From NCBI RefSeq assembly GCF_001278115.1, contig NZ_LIYD01000005.1:1122551-1186550 (forward strand): a DNA stretch of 64,000 nucleotides, read 5' to 3'. Below the pieces are notes generated by a model. The model was not told the origin of the DNA and did not search any database. It saw only the letters and a list, made by a program, of their open reading frames with translations. This document shows, piece after piece, positions 17,993-27,549 of the stretch (within the stretch, counting starts at the first letter, position 1; each line of letters opens with the position of its first letter). The position numbers and the translations under genes are program-made. Source of the DNA: Flavobacterium akiainvivens. Its GTDB lineage: Bacteria > Bacteroidota > Bacteroidia > Flavobacteriales > Flavobacteriaceae.

Positions 17993-19075
17993 CTAAAACC
18001 AGTCTTTCTTTTTAAAATAAATAACCATAGCCAATGATATTGCCCCCATAATGCCCCACACCACATAATAGCCGTTAACACTTTTCAGTTCGGGCATGTG
18101 TTCAAAGTTCATACCATACACACCCACGATAAAGGTAAGGGGCAGGAATATGGCTGAGAAAATAGTAAGGGTTTTCATAATCTGGTTCATGCGCTGGCTT
18201 TGCGCCGAAAAATGGAAGTTGCTGGCACTGTCCAGCGAAGCCAGGTCATACTCCAACTGGTCCAGCAGTTCCAGGCATTTTTGGTGCAGCCGTGCAAAAA
18301 AGCTGTGCGATGTTTTGCGTATGGTTTCATATTCGTCTTCATCACGCGCACTTTTAAGGCTAAAAAGGGCATCACGCAGCGGCATAATGGCCCGTTTTAG
18401 GAACACCAGATTATCTTTGGTCTTCTCTATACCGGCAATTACATCAAGCTTAGGATTTATCTTGCTTTGGCTTATCAGGTTTTCTATACGCTCTTCATAG
18501 CTTTCTACCGTAATAAAATAGTTTTCCATAATGGCATCGAGCATCATGTATAGCAGGTAGTCGTTCTTTTTTTTACGCACAATACCGCCGCCGGTGCGAA
18601 TGCGCTCGCGGATGTGGCTAAAGTAATCGCTGCGTTTTTCCTGGAACGAAACTATAGTATCACCCTTTAACAAGAAGCTTACCTGCTCCGTTTTAACCGC
18701 ACTGAAATCATCCTGAGGCAGTACTGATTTAATGCTGAAAAACAATACATCGCCCAGTTCTTCAATGCGTGTGCGGCGTGATGTGTTGAGTATATCACCC
18801 ACAATAAAAGGCTCAACCTGCAATAATTCGGCTATACTTTTAATTAAGGTAACATCATGCAATCCGTGAACATTCAGCCATTTAACATCTCCTTCCTGAA
18901 GTTCATCTGTACATTCTTTTATTACCCGTTCAAATGATACGTTTTTGTATTCTTCATAACCCTCTTCATCAAAAACAAACATTTGCATTTTTACAGGTTC
19001 AGCGGTATACTCGCCGGTGTATTGGTAATCATAGGGCTTCACGTTGCGCACGTGCTGGTATTTAATCCTTTTCAC
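17993..19075 (-). CDS. corA: CorA-type magnesium/cobalt transporter
   Basis: This 360-residue inner-membrane channel for Mg2+ has a long cytoplasmic alpha/beta and helical N-terminal domain and two C-terminal helices. The selectivity motif YGMNFEHMPEL ends the first helix, with GMN at residues 321-323, as in all CorA proteins. The C-terminus KKKDWF is typical. It is the first gene of a two-gene operon with the DUF1003 protein and is divergent from hutI. Confidence 0.95.
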   Translation of the reverse strand: MKRIKYQHVRNVKPYDYQYTGEYTAEPVKMQMFVFDEEGYEEYKNVSFERVIKECTDELQEGDVKWLNVHGLHDVTLIKSIAELLQVEPFIVGDILNTSRRTRIEELGDVLFFSIKSVLPQDDFSAVKTEQVSFLLKGDTIVSFQEKRSDYFSHIRERIRTGGGIVRKKKNDYLLYMMLDAIMENYFITVESYEERIENLISQSKINPKLDVIAGIEKTKDNLVFLKRAIMPLRDALFSLKSARDEDEYETIRKTSHSFFARLHQKCLELLDQLEYDLASLDSASNFHFSAQSQRMNQIMKTLTIFSAIFLPLTFIVGVYGMNFEHMPELKSVNGYYVVWGIMGAISLAMVIYFKKKDWF

Positions 19076-19149
19076 TAAAAACCGTTTTTTGTGTACCTTA
19101 AATATAGGAGTTTTTTAAAATGGATGCTATTTTTACCAAAAGTTTAATT

Positions 19150-20385
19150 ATGGCTATCCTTATTACCAATATAAAAGAATTACTGCAAATTCGCGAAGCT
19201 GGCGTAACCAAACTCAGCGGTGCCGAAATGGCTGAACTGCCATCACTTAAAAATGCCTGGCTGCTTATTGAAGATGATTTAATAACCGGTTTTGGCAGAA
19301 TGGAAACCTGCCCTGAGTATGCTGATGCAGAAATAATAGACGCTACCGGAAAGACCGTACTACCCACCTGGTGCGACAGCCACACCCATTTAGTATATGC
19401 CGGCAATCGTGAACAGGAGTTTGTAGACCGTATAAATGGCCTGAGCTATGAGGAAATAGCAAACCGTGGCGGCGGTATTTTAAATTCGGCTAAAAGGCTT
19501 AATGAAGCTACCGAAGACGAATTGTTTGAGCAAAGCCGCACCCGCCTTGAAGAAGTAATGCAACTGGGCACCGGGGCTATCGAAATTAAATCAGGTTACG
19601 GGCTTACTGTTGAAGGAGAGCTTAAAATGCTGCGCGTTATAAAACGCCTGCGCGAAGCATATCCGGTTGCTATAAAAGCTACATTTCTTGGCGCACATGC
19701 TTTTCCTACCGAATTTAAAGAAAACCATTCCGGTTATATAGACCTGATTGTAAACGAAATGCTTCCGGCAATAGGCAAAGAAAACCTGGCCGATTATATT
19801 GATGCCTTTTTGGAAACCGGGTATTTTTCTGTTGAAGAAACCGAACGTATTATGGAAGCAGGTAAAAAATATGGCCTGCGTGCCAAGATACACGTTAACC
19901 AGTTTACTGCTATAAATGGCATTGCTGCCTGCGTAAAACATAACGCTCTGAGTGTTGACCATCTTGAAGTGGTAAACGATGAAGATATTGAGGCCCTTAA
20001 AAGTACCGAGACCATGCCGGTAGCGCTGCCTACCTGTTCGTTTTTCATTAGTATACCCTACACCCCTGCACGCCGCATGCTTAATGCGGGGCTGCCTTTA
20101 GCACTGGCAACCGATTTTAACCCCGGCACTACGCCCAGCGGCAACATGAACCTTGTGGTAGCCACGGCCTGTATTAAAATGAAAATGACGCCCGAAGAAG
20201 CTATTAACGCTGCAACACTAAACGGCGCTTATGCCATGGGGCTTAGCAAAACCCACGGCAGTATTACGATAGGCAAACAAGCCAGCGTTATTATTACCAA
20301 ACCCATAAATTCGTTTTATGAGCTGCCGTATTCCTTTGGTTCTAATTTAATTGACAGTGTAATTATAGCAGGAAAATTGCTGTAA
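19150..20385 (+). CDS. hutI: Imidazolonepropionase
   Basis: This 411-residue amidohydrolase is the third enzyme of histidine degradation, opening 4-imidazolone-5-propionate to formiminoglutamate. The start at ATG 19150 (MAILITNIKELLQIRE) matches the family; the frame opens earlier at 19120. It has the metal-binding CDSHTHLVYAGNR near residue 75, EIKSGYGL, KIHVNQF and the C-terminal LATDFNPGTTPS. The hutG-like gene is 1.1 kb downstream on the same strand, with an unrelated reverse gene between; hutH is at 50 kb. Confidence 0.96.
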   Translation: MAILITNIKELLQIREAGVTKLSGAEMAELPSLKNAWLLIEDDLITGFGRMETCPEYADAEIIDATGKTVLPTWCDSHTHLVYAGNREQEFVDRINGLSYEEIANRGGGILNSAKRLNEATEDELFEQSRTRLEEVMQLGTGAIEIKSGYGLTVEGELKMLRVIKRLREAYPVAIKATFLGAHAFPTEFKENHSGYIDLIVNEMLPAIGKENLADYIDAFLETGYFSVEETERIMEAGKKYGLRAKIHVNQFTAINGIAACVKHNALSVDHLEVVNDEDIEALKSTETMPVALPTCSFFISIPYTPARRMLNAGLPLALATDFNPGTTPSGNMNLVVATACIKMKMTPEEAINAATLNGAYAMGLSKTHGSITIGKQASVIITKPINSFYELPYSFGSNLIDSVIIAGKLL

Positions 20386-20430
20386 ACATTTGATTTTAAA
20401 AATAAATACAAATCCATTTTAAAATAAAAA

Positions 20431-20450
20431 GAGCCGCTGTTTAGCGGCTC
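20431..20450 (-). terminator. Terminator for the coiled-coil gene
   Basis: GAGCCGCT and AGCGGCTC form a perfect 8-bp stem around a 4-base loop. The long A run at 20421-20430 becomes a T run on the minus strand, directly after the stop at 20474. Confidence 0.85.
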
Positions 20451-20473
20451 TTCGAGTATACTTAGGTTTATTA

Positions 20474-21349
20474 TTATTTAAGTGTAAATGTTGTGCTGGC
20501 AACGTTAGTACCTTTGTCAAATACATTTACATGATACAGGCCTTTTTCAAAATCCTTACCTGATATCTTTTCTTTAACCTCTAATGTTTTATTTTCATAA
20601 ATAGCATTGGTTATAAAGCTGTATGTAAGGTTGTACTCACCAAAAATCTCGGTGCCTTTATCGCCTATTACATTGTTTTTAGGGTCAATTACCTGAATGT
20701 AGTAGGTTTTGTTTCCACTGGCTGCAACTTCGTTAGCTACAATAGTAAATGCAATTTCAATAACATCTACCCTTCTCGCTTTTTCAGTTTCTACCAGTTT
20801 ACCAGAACTTCTTTGCTTGTAGGCATTAGTCTTAACATTAAGTATCTGCAGTTTTTCTGCTTTTGTAACTTTTTCACTAAGAACATTATTTTGCCCCACT
20901 ACACTGTCATTATAAGCTCTGCTGCTGGTTAGCTCGTTGCCCAGGCTGTCGCGTTGTACAGTCAGGTTTGCATTTTCACCTTTAAGTCTGTCGTTTTCGG
21001 CTATCAGGCCATCCATTTCACGCTTTAGGCGCACATAGTCATTTTTGTACTTTTTAAGTGTAGCAACGTCTCCTTCAGATTTTTTAACTTTGTTAAGCAG
21101 GTCTTCAATCTTTGCACGCTCGGCAATAAGCTCTTCCTTCAGCCCTGAATTATCGGCAATAGCCAGGTCATAGTCCGCTTTGGCCTTTTCCAGGTCTTTT
21201 ATTAATTGATCTTTCTCTGATAGTAAGGTGGTTTCTGTTTTTTCGCTGTCAGTACTCATCTTGTACATCCAGGCAAGGCTACCTACTAATAAAATAGACA
21301 GGATAATGATTACAGCCTTTAAGCTCGAATTACTTTTTTGGTTCTCCAT
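20474..21349 (-). CDS. Membrane-anchored coiled-coil protein, unknown
   Basis: The 291-residue protein has a short basic N-terminus, one transmembrane helix (about residues 11-29) and a long heptad-rich coiled coil (about 35-165, with LKKYKNDYVRLKREMDGL), then a C-terminal beta domain of about 115 residues. It should sit in the inner membrane with the coil in the periplasm. Proteins of this plan are common in flavobacteria without a known function. It splits hutI from the hutG-like gene and has its own terminator. Confidence 0.75.
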   Translation of the reverse strand: MENQKSNSSLKAVIIILSILLVGSLAWMYKMSTDSEKTETTLLSEKDQLIKDLEKAKADYDLAIADNSGLKEELIAERAKIEDLLNKVKKSEGDVATLKKYKNDYVRLKREMDGLIAENDRLKGENANLTVQRDSLGNELTSSRAYNDSVVGQNNVLSEKVTKAEKLQILNVKTNAYKQRSSGKLVETEKARRVDVIEIAFTIVANEVAASGNKTYYIQVIDPKNNVIGDKGTEIFGEYNLTYSFITNAIYENKTLEVKEKISGKDFEKGLYHVNVFDKGTNVASTTFTLK

Positions 21350-21452
21350 ACTTGTAATATTTTTTTGTCAAATTTATGCGTTTTTTGATACTCGTATTTA
21401 TTTTTAACGTAAAATTAAAAGAATATGCTATTTTTGGCTGCAACTTTATTAC

Positions 21453-22469
21453 ATGGAAAATATTATAAGGTTTACTGAAAATGAGCTCACTAAATACACT
21501 TTACTGCGCAGTGGCGAGGTAAAATTTGGCGAGCGTATGGAAATTATTCCTAAAACAGCCGATATTATCCCTTTTTTAAGGGCTTCTGAGGCTGAATTTG
21601 TGCTTATTGGCATACCGGAAGATATTGGCATACGTGCCAATTTTGGGCGTCCCGGCGCGGCAAAAGTTTGGGAAAGTACGCTTAAAAGCCTTGCAAACCT
21701 GCACCACAATAAATACAACAAAGCGGGCAGGATACTGGTATTAGGGCATATTGATGTGGCCGATAAAATGGCCGCAGCCGAAAACCTTAACCCAAAAGAT
21801 AAGGAGCAGCGCAAGGAGCTTATGTCCCTTGTTGAAAAAATAGACAAAGACGTATCTCACGTGGTGTGCCAGGTTGTAAAAGCCGGTAAATACCCAATTA
21901 TTGTGGGAGGTGGGCAAAACAATGCTTACGGCAATATAAAAGGGCTGGCACTGGCTAAAGGAAAGGCTGTAAATGCCATTAATTTTGACAGCAGCACTGA
22001 TTTTAAGATTATGGAAGGCCGCCACAGCAGCAATGGCTTTAGCTATGCTTTTGAAGACGGTTTCCTTAAAAATTATTTTGTATTTGGCCTGCACGAAAAC
22101 TACACCAGTAAGGGAGTTTTAGAAAATATTAAAAAGCATACCGAAAGGGTTCAGTTTAACACTTATGAGCAAATTGCTATAAGAAAAGAAAAACATTTTA
22201 GCGAAGAAATGGCACTTGCACAGGGATTTATAGCCAACAACTCTTTTGGTATTGAACTTGACCTTAGTGCTTTACAGGATGTTATTGCAACAAAAGGTAC
22301 ACCTACAGGTTTTAGTGTAGAAAAAGCACGCCAGTTTGTACACTACTTTGGCAAACTGCAAAATGCGGCCTACCTGCACATTTGTGAGGGAAATATAGAC
22401 CCGCAGCATGATACCACAGGCAAGCTTATTACCTACCTTATTACTGACTTTATAAAATCTAAAGAATAA
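21453..22469 (+). CDS. Formimidoylglutamase-like ureohydrolase fold protein, metal ligands degraded
   Basis: The 338-residue protein is related to the arginase/formiminoglutamase family and lies downstream of hutI, which suggests HutG. However, known family ligands for the two Mn ions are the histidine of GGGH, D-x-H-x-D, and D-x-D. Here I read GGGQ (Gln155), NFDSSTD (Asp179, Ser181, Asp183) and ELDLSAL (Asp270, Ser272), so three of six ligands are missing. The flanking motifs NNAYGNIKG, EGRHSSNGFSYA and FGLHENYT are intact, so this is not a sequencing artefact of frame. It may be an inactive or repurposed relative. A TATTTTTG box at 21429-21436 precedes it. Confidence 0.75.
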   Translation: MENIIRFTENELTKYTLLRSGEVKFGERMEIIPKTADIIPFLRASEAEFVLIGIPEDIGIRANFGRPGAAKVWESTLKSLANLHHNKYNKAGRILVLGHIDVADKMAAAENLNPKDKEQRKELMSLVEKIDKDVSHVVCQVVKAGKYPIIVGGGQNNAYGNIKGLALAKGKAVNAINFDSSTDFKIMEGRHSSNGFSYAFEDGFLKNYFVFGLHENYTSKGVLENIKKHTERVQFNTYEQIAIRKEKHFSEEMALAQGFIANNSFGIELDLSALQDVIATKGTPTGFSVEKARQFVHYFGKLQNAAYLHICEGNIDPQHDTTGKLITYLITDFIKSKE

Positions 22470-22498
22470 AAAAATCCCGCTTTTAAAGCGGGATTTTT
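22470..22498. terminator. Bidirectional terminator
   Basis: A 14-bp stem with GCGGGATTTTT on its right side and an A-rich left flank lies exactly between two convergent stops and has T runs in both directions. Confidence 0.9.
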
Positions 22499-22499
22499 G

Positions 22500-24122
<1,623 letters not shown>

Positions 24123-24267
24123 CTAAAAAAATTTTTCGCAAAATTAGTAAATTATAGCCAGTAACCTAATTATAGACCTAATATGCTTTTAATAATTATT
24201 TTAACTGTATTTTAACAGCACACAGCAGTGAATACAAATATTTTTGCCAAAGTACAAAATCACCTAA

Positions 24268-25653
24268 ATGCTACACCTGCACCGCACCGGCATTCTGCTG
24301 CTACTCTTATCTTTATTCGCGTCATGCGGCAAAGATGATGGCTATACTGCATACTTCAGCGGGCAGGTAACCAATCCTAAAGTACCATACGTTTTATTCA
24401 GCAGGGGCAATAAAGTACTGGACACCATACCTTTAGATAAGCAAAATCGCTTTTCAATAAAGTTTGATTCCCTTACACCAGGCATGTACAGCTTTAGGCA
24501 TGAACCTGATTACCAGTACATTTACTTCGATAAAAACGACAGCCTTACTGTAACATTTAACTCAGATGATTTTGACCGCTCGGTAGTATTTAGCGGCCGT
24601 GGCGAGCGCAAAAACAACTTTATGATGGAGCTGTACACAATGAACGATGCAGACCGCCATAACGCTTACGACCTTTATGACCTTGGTTACAAGGAGTTTA
24701 TGAAAGCTATAGACTCGGTTTACTCTAAGAAAAAAGCGTTTTACGAAAAGAGCAAAAAAGACATACAGTGGAGTGCTGATTTTGATTTCTATGCCAAATC
24801 CCGTACAGATTTCAGCTATTATTCCCGTAAGGAATACTACCCTTACATACACGTAAGGCGCACCGGAAATAACATAAAAGACTCGCTTCCAACCGATTAC
24901 TACAACTACCGTAAGACTATAAATTTTAACGATAAGCGCCTCACCACCTTTTCGCCATTTTTGCGCTACCTTAATTCCATGCTGAGCAACATGGCTATTA
25001 CCCGTAACTTTAAAAATGGTAACCTTAAGGAAGACGCCCTGGTTAATAACATCGAAAAGCTTAATATAGCCGACTCAATCTTTAAAGAACCATCCGTTAA
25101 AAATCAGATACTCAACAGCATAGCGTTTAATTATTTGCTTGAAGACCAGAATATACTCAACAACCAGAAGTTCCTGGAACGCTACATGCAGCTCTCTACT
25201 GACCGCAGTAAAGACAACGAAATCAGGAAGATGAGTATTGCTACCAAAAAACTTAAGGAAGGCCCCCGCCTGCCTGCCGTTGGCCTTGTAGACGTTAACA
25301 ACAAGCCTGTAGATTTAAGCAAAGATATTGATAAACAGACCGTTATATTCTTTTGGACCAGCTGTGCACGTGCGCATTTGCAAAACGTGCACAACCATGT
25401 GGCATTGCTTAAAGAAAAGCATCCTGATGTAAAGTTTATAGCTATAAATGTTGACAAAGATGCTGAGTGGAAGCGTGTTATGGCTTCAGAGCCCTTTGTT
25501 TCAGATATCCAGCTAAGGGCTGTTGACTACCGCGAACTTAAAGATAAATGGGTTTTTAATAAGATTAACCGAACAATTATACTTAATGCCGACGGTACTA
25601 TTAAAAATGCATTTACAGATATCCTCGATCCTAAATTTGGAGATGAGCTGTAA
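24268..25653 (+). CDS. Thioredoxin-like lipoprotein without CxxC
   Basis: The 461-residue envelope lipoprotein (lipobox FASC, Cys20) has a long helical middle region and a C-terminal thioredoxin-like domain (about 330-450) of the TlpA type. At the active site the sequence is FFWTSCARAH, with one cysteine in place of the usual WCxxC, so a dithiol-disulfide cycle is not possible within this motif. The rest of the fold (KFIAINVDKDAEW, NRTIILNADG) is kept. It could act as a scaffold, peptide binder or mixed-disulfide partner. A TATTTTTG box at 24239-24246 lies upstream. Confidence 0.75.
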   Translation: MLHLHRTGILLLLLSLFASCGKDDGYTAYFSGQVTNPKVPYVLFSRGNKVLDTIPLDKQNRFSIKFDSLTPGMYSFRHEPDYQYIYFDKNDSLTVTFNSDDFDRSVVFSGRGERKNNFMMELYTMNDADRHNAYDLYDLGYKEFMKAIDSVYSKKKAFYEKSKKDIQWSADFDFYAKSRTDFSYYSRKEYYPYIHVRRTGNNIKDSLPTDYYNYRKTINFNDKRLTTFSPFLRYLNSMLSNMAITRNFKNGNLKEDALVNNIEKLNIADSIFKEPSVKNQILNSIAFNYLLEDQNILNNQKFLERYMQLSTDRSKDNEIRKMSIATKKLKEGPRLPAVGLVDVNNKPVDLSKDIDKQTVIFFWTSCARAHLQNVHNHVALLKEKHPDVKFIAINVDKDAEWKRVMASEPFVSDIQLRAVDYRELKDKWVFNKINRTIILNADGTIKNAFTDILDPKFGDEL

Positions 25654-25683
25654 GGCCAATGTCCGAATTGTACAACTGAAAAC

Positions 25684-25727
25684 GCTTAATATTTCACTTT
25701 TGGAGTTTGAATTTACGGTGTGAAATA
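25684..25727. repeat. Interspersed hairpin repeat, copy 2
   Basis: The element starts GCTTAATATTTCACTTTTGG and ends GGTGTGAAATA, with hairpin arms at 25690-25697 and 25720-25727. It is almost identical to copy 1 at 12759, differing mainly in the loop. It lies 30 bases after the thioredoxin-like gene. Confidence 0.7.
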
Positions 25728-25866
25728 TCAAAACTAATTCAATTCGGTTTATCGGTTTTAATTTCTTTTAGCAATTAAAAATTGACTATTAAATTAACAC
25801 AAACTTAAACCCGCACTTTTGTTTTCGTTTCTGCGCTTCTTTTCATTTGTAAAGGTTTTGAGGCGC

Positions 25867-26445
25867 ATGAAAACACACGTAAAAGACTTACCGGATATTG
25901 AACTGCAAAAACGCATGCAGCAGGGAGACAGGCACGCTTTTGATGTACTGTTTCATCGCTACTGGAAACGCCTTTTTGCCTATGCCTACAAAATATTTAA
26001 TGAGGCAGAGGTGTGCGAAGACATTGTTCAGGAACTTTTTATAAGCCTGTGGAACAACGCGCCGCAAAGCAACATCCTAAACCTGGAAGCCTACCTGCTC
26101 AGGGCGGTAAAATACCGCATAGCAAACCACATAAGGAGCCTTAAGTTTGAAAGGGCCCAGCTTGATATTATAGAAAACATTGGCGCACCCACCGCAACCG
26201 TAGACGATATTGAGTATAAGCAGCTTGAGGCAAACCTAATGGAAAAGGTACAGCAGTTCCCGCCCAAGTGCCGCGAGGTGTTTATGCTGAGCCGTTTTGA
26301 AAACTGCTCTAATGCCGAAATTGCCCAAAGGCTAAACATATCGGTCCACACGGTAGAAAAGCACATTACCCATGCGCTCAGGCTGCTTAAAAACAACATA
26401 GGCACCTGGAATATTACCTTTATTGTTATGGGCCTGTTTTTGTAG
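25867..26445 (+). CDS. ECF RNA polymerase sigma factor (sigma-70 family)
   Basis: This 192-residue extracytoplasmic-function sigma factor starts at ATG 25867 (MKTHVKDLPDIELQKRM). Region 2 contains FDVLFHRYWKRLFAYAYKI and EDIVQELFISLW; region 4 contains VFMLSRFENCSNAEIAQRLNIS, read as separate helices of the helix-turn-helix, then VHTVEKHITHALR. It belongs to the Bacteroidetes sigma family paired with FecR and STN-type SusC receptors. The downstream FecR, SusC and SusD genes make it the switch of this locus. Confidence 0.93.
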   Translation: MKTHVKDLPDIELQKRMQQGDRHAFDVLFHRYWKRLFAYAYKIFNEAEVCEDIVQELFISLWNNAPQSNILNLEAYLLRAVKYRIANHIRSLKFERAQLDIIENIGAPTATVDDIEYKQLEANLMEKVQQFPPKCREVFMLSRFENCSNAEIAQRLNISVHTVEKHITHALRLLKNNIGTWNITFIVMGLFL

Positions 26446-26544
26446 TGTTAACTAAACCTTGCTGTTGTTAACAAAACATCAATTCACCAAAAACCACTAC
26501 CGGATACCTCCAAAAAATGTGACTTAGAGGTAAAAGATCACATT

Positions 26545-27471
26545 TTGAATAAAGACCAATTTATAGCGCTGGCAGAAAAATATGCCCGCAACGAATGCAC
26601 CCCACAAGAAAAGCAACTGGCCGAACAACTGTTTGACGCCCTTGCCGAAAACAGCACCGCAAACCTGCCCCTCTCTTTTTATACCGAAAAAGAACAACAA
26701 CTACTTAACCGTATACATCCGCAGCTTAAACGCCGCAAAAACAGGTTTACCCATTTATGGCGCGCCGCTGCGGTTTTGGTAATAGCTACCGGCCTGGCGG
26801 TTTACTTTTTGGCAGCCCAACAGGTAGAAATGATTACCTGCTTTGCCGGCAAGGGCCAGAAGAAAGAACTGCACCTGCCCGATGGCAGCGTTGTGGTGCT
26901 TAATGCCAACAGCAGCCTTACCTATCCTGAAAAGTTTAATGATACCCGTAATGTAACCCTTACCGGCGAAGGCTATTTTAAAATACACCGCGATACGCTT
27001 AAGCCGTTTATTGTGGCAGCTAATGATGTTAATGTGCGCGTACTGGGCACATCGTTTAATATAGATGCCTATAAAGAGACCGATACCAAGGTTAGCGTGC
27101 TTACCGGCAAGGTGCGTGTTAGCTATGCCGACGGCAAAAAAATAGACCTGGTTAAAAACGAGCAGGTGGCCTGCAACGCTGCCCACGATTTTGTTTTTAC
27201 ACAGTCTGACAACAATAACGGCATTGCCTGGACCCAAAATACCATAGTGCTGGAGCATAAAACCCTGCTTGAAACCGCTCAAATTCTTGAAAACTGGTAT
27301 GATGCCACCATAGATTTTGAAGATAACAGCCTTAAAGGCCTTACCATTTCGGGCAAGTTTAAAGACGAAAAACTGGACAGCATTTTGGTAAGTATAGCAT
27401 TTTTAAAGCAATTAACTATTACTAACCCTTCTAAAAACCACTATGTTATAAGAAAAAACAGTACTAACTAA
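26545..27471 (+). CDS. FecR family anti-sigma factor
   Basis: The 308-residue protein has a cytoplasmic sigma-binding N-terminus, one transmembrane helix (about residues 74-93) and a periplasmic FecR domain (GKGQKKELHLPDGSVVVLN, then LTGEGYFKI) followed by the DUF4974-type C-terminus. It relays the state of the outer-membrane receptor to the sigma factor. The only in-frame start near the expected N-terminus is TTG at 26545, since no ATG lies between the upstream stop and the family start. The preceding 99 bases separate it from the sigma gene. Confidence 0.92.
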   Translation: MNKDQFIALAEKYARNECTPQEKQLAEQLFDALAENSTANLPLSFYTEKEQQLLNRIHPQLKRRKNRFTHLWRAAAVLVIATGLAVYFLAAQQVEMITCFAGKGQKKELHLPDGSVVVLNANSSLTYPEKFNDTRNVTLTGEGYFKIHRDTLKPFIVAANDVNVRVLGTSFNIDAYKETDTKVSVLTGKVRVSYADGKKIDLVKNEQVACNAAHDFVFTQSDNNNGIAWTQNTIVLEHKTLLETAQILENWYDATIDFEDNSLKGLTISGKFKDEKLDSILVSIAFLKQLTITNPSKNHYVIRKNSTN

Positions 27472-27481
27472 AAACAAAAAA

Positions 27482-27507
27482 CCCGCAACTGCTGCAACAG
27501 GCGCGGG
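27482..27507 (+). promoter_or_regulatory. Hairpin between fecR and susC
   Basis: CCCGC (27482-27486) and GCGGG (27503-27507) pair across a 16-base loop with no T run. It may reduce read-through or be a processing site that lets susC be expressed differently from the regulators. This is inference from position only. Confidence 0.35.
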
Positions 27508-27549
27508 CTATGTAAAGACTACAAATACCTATAATTTATAGCCAGTAAA

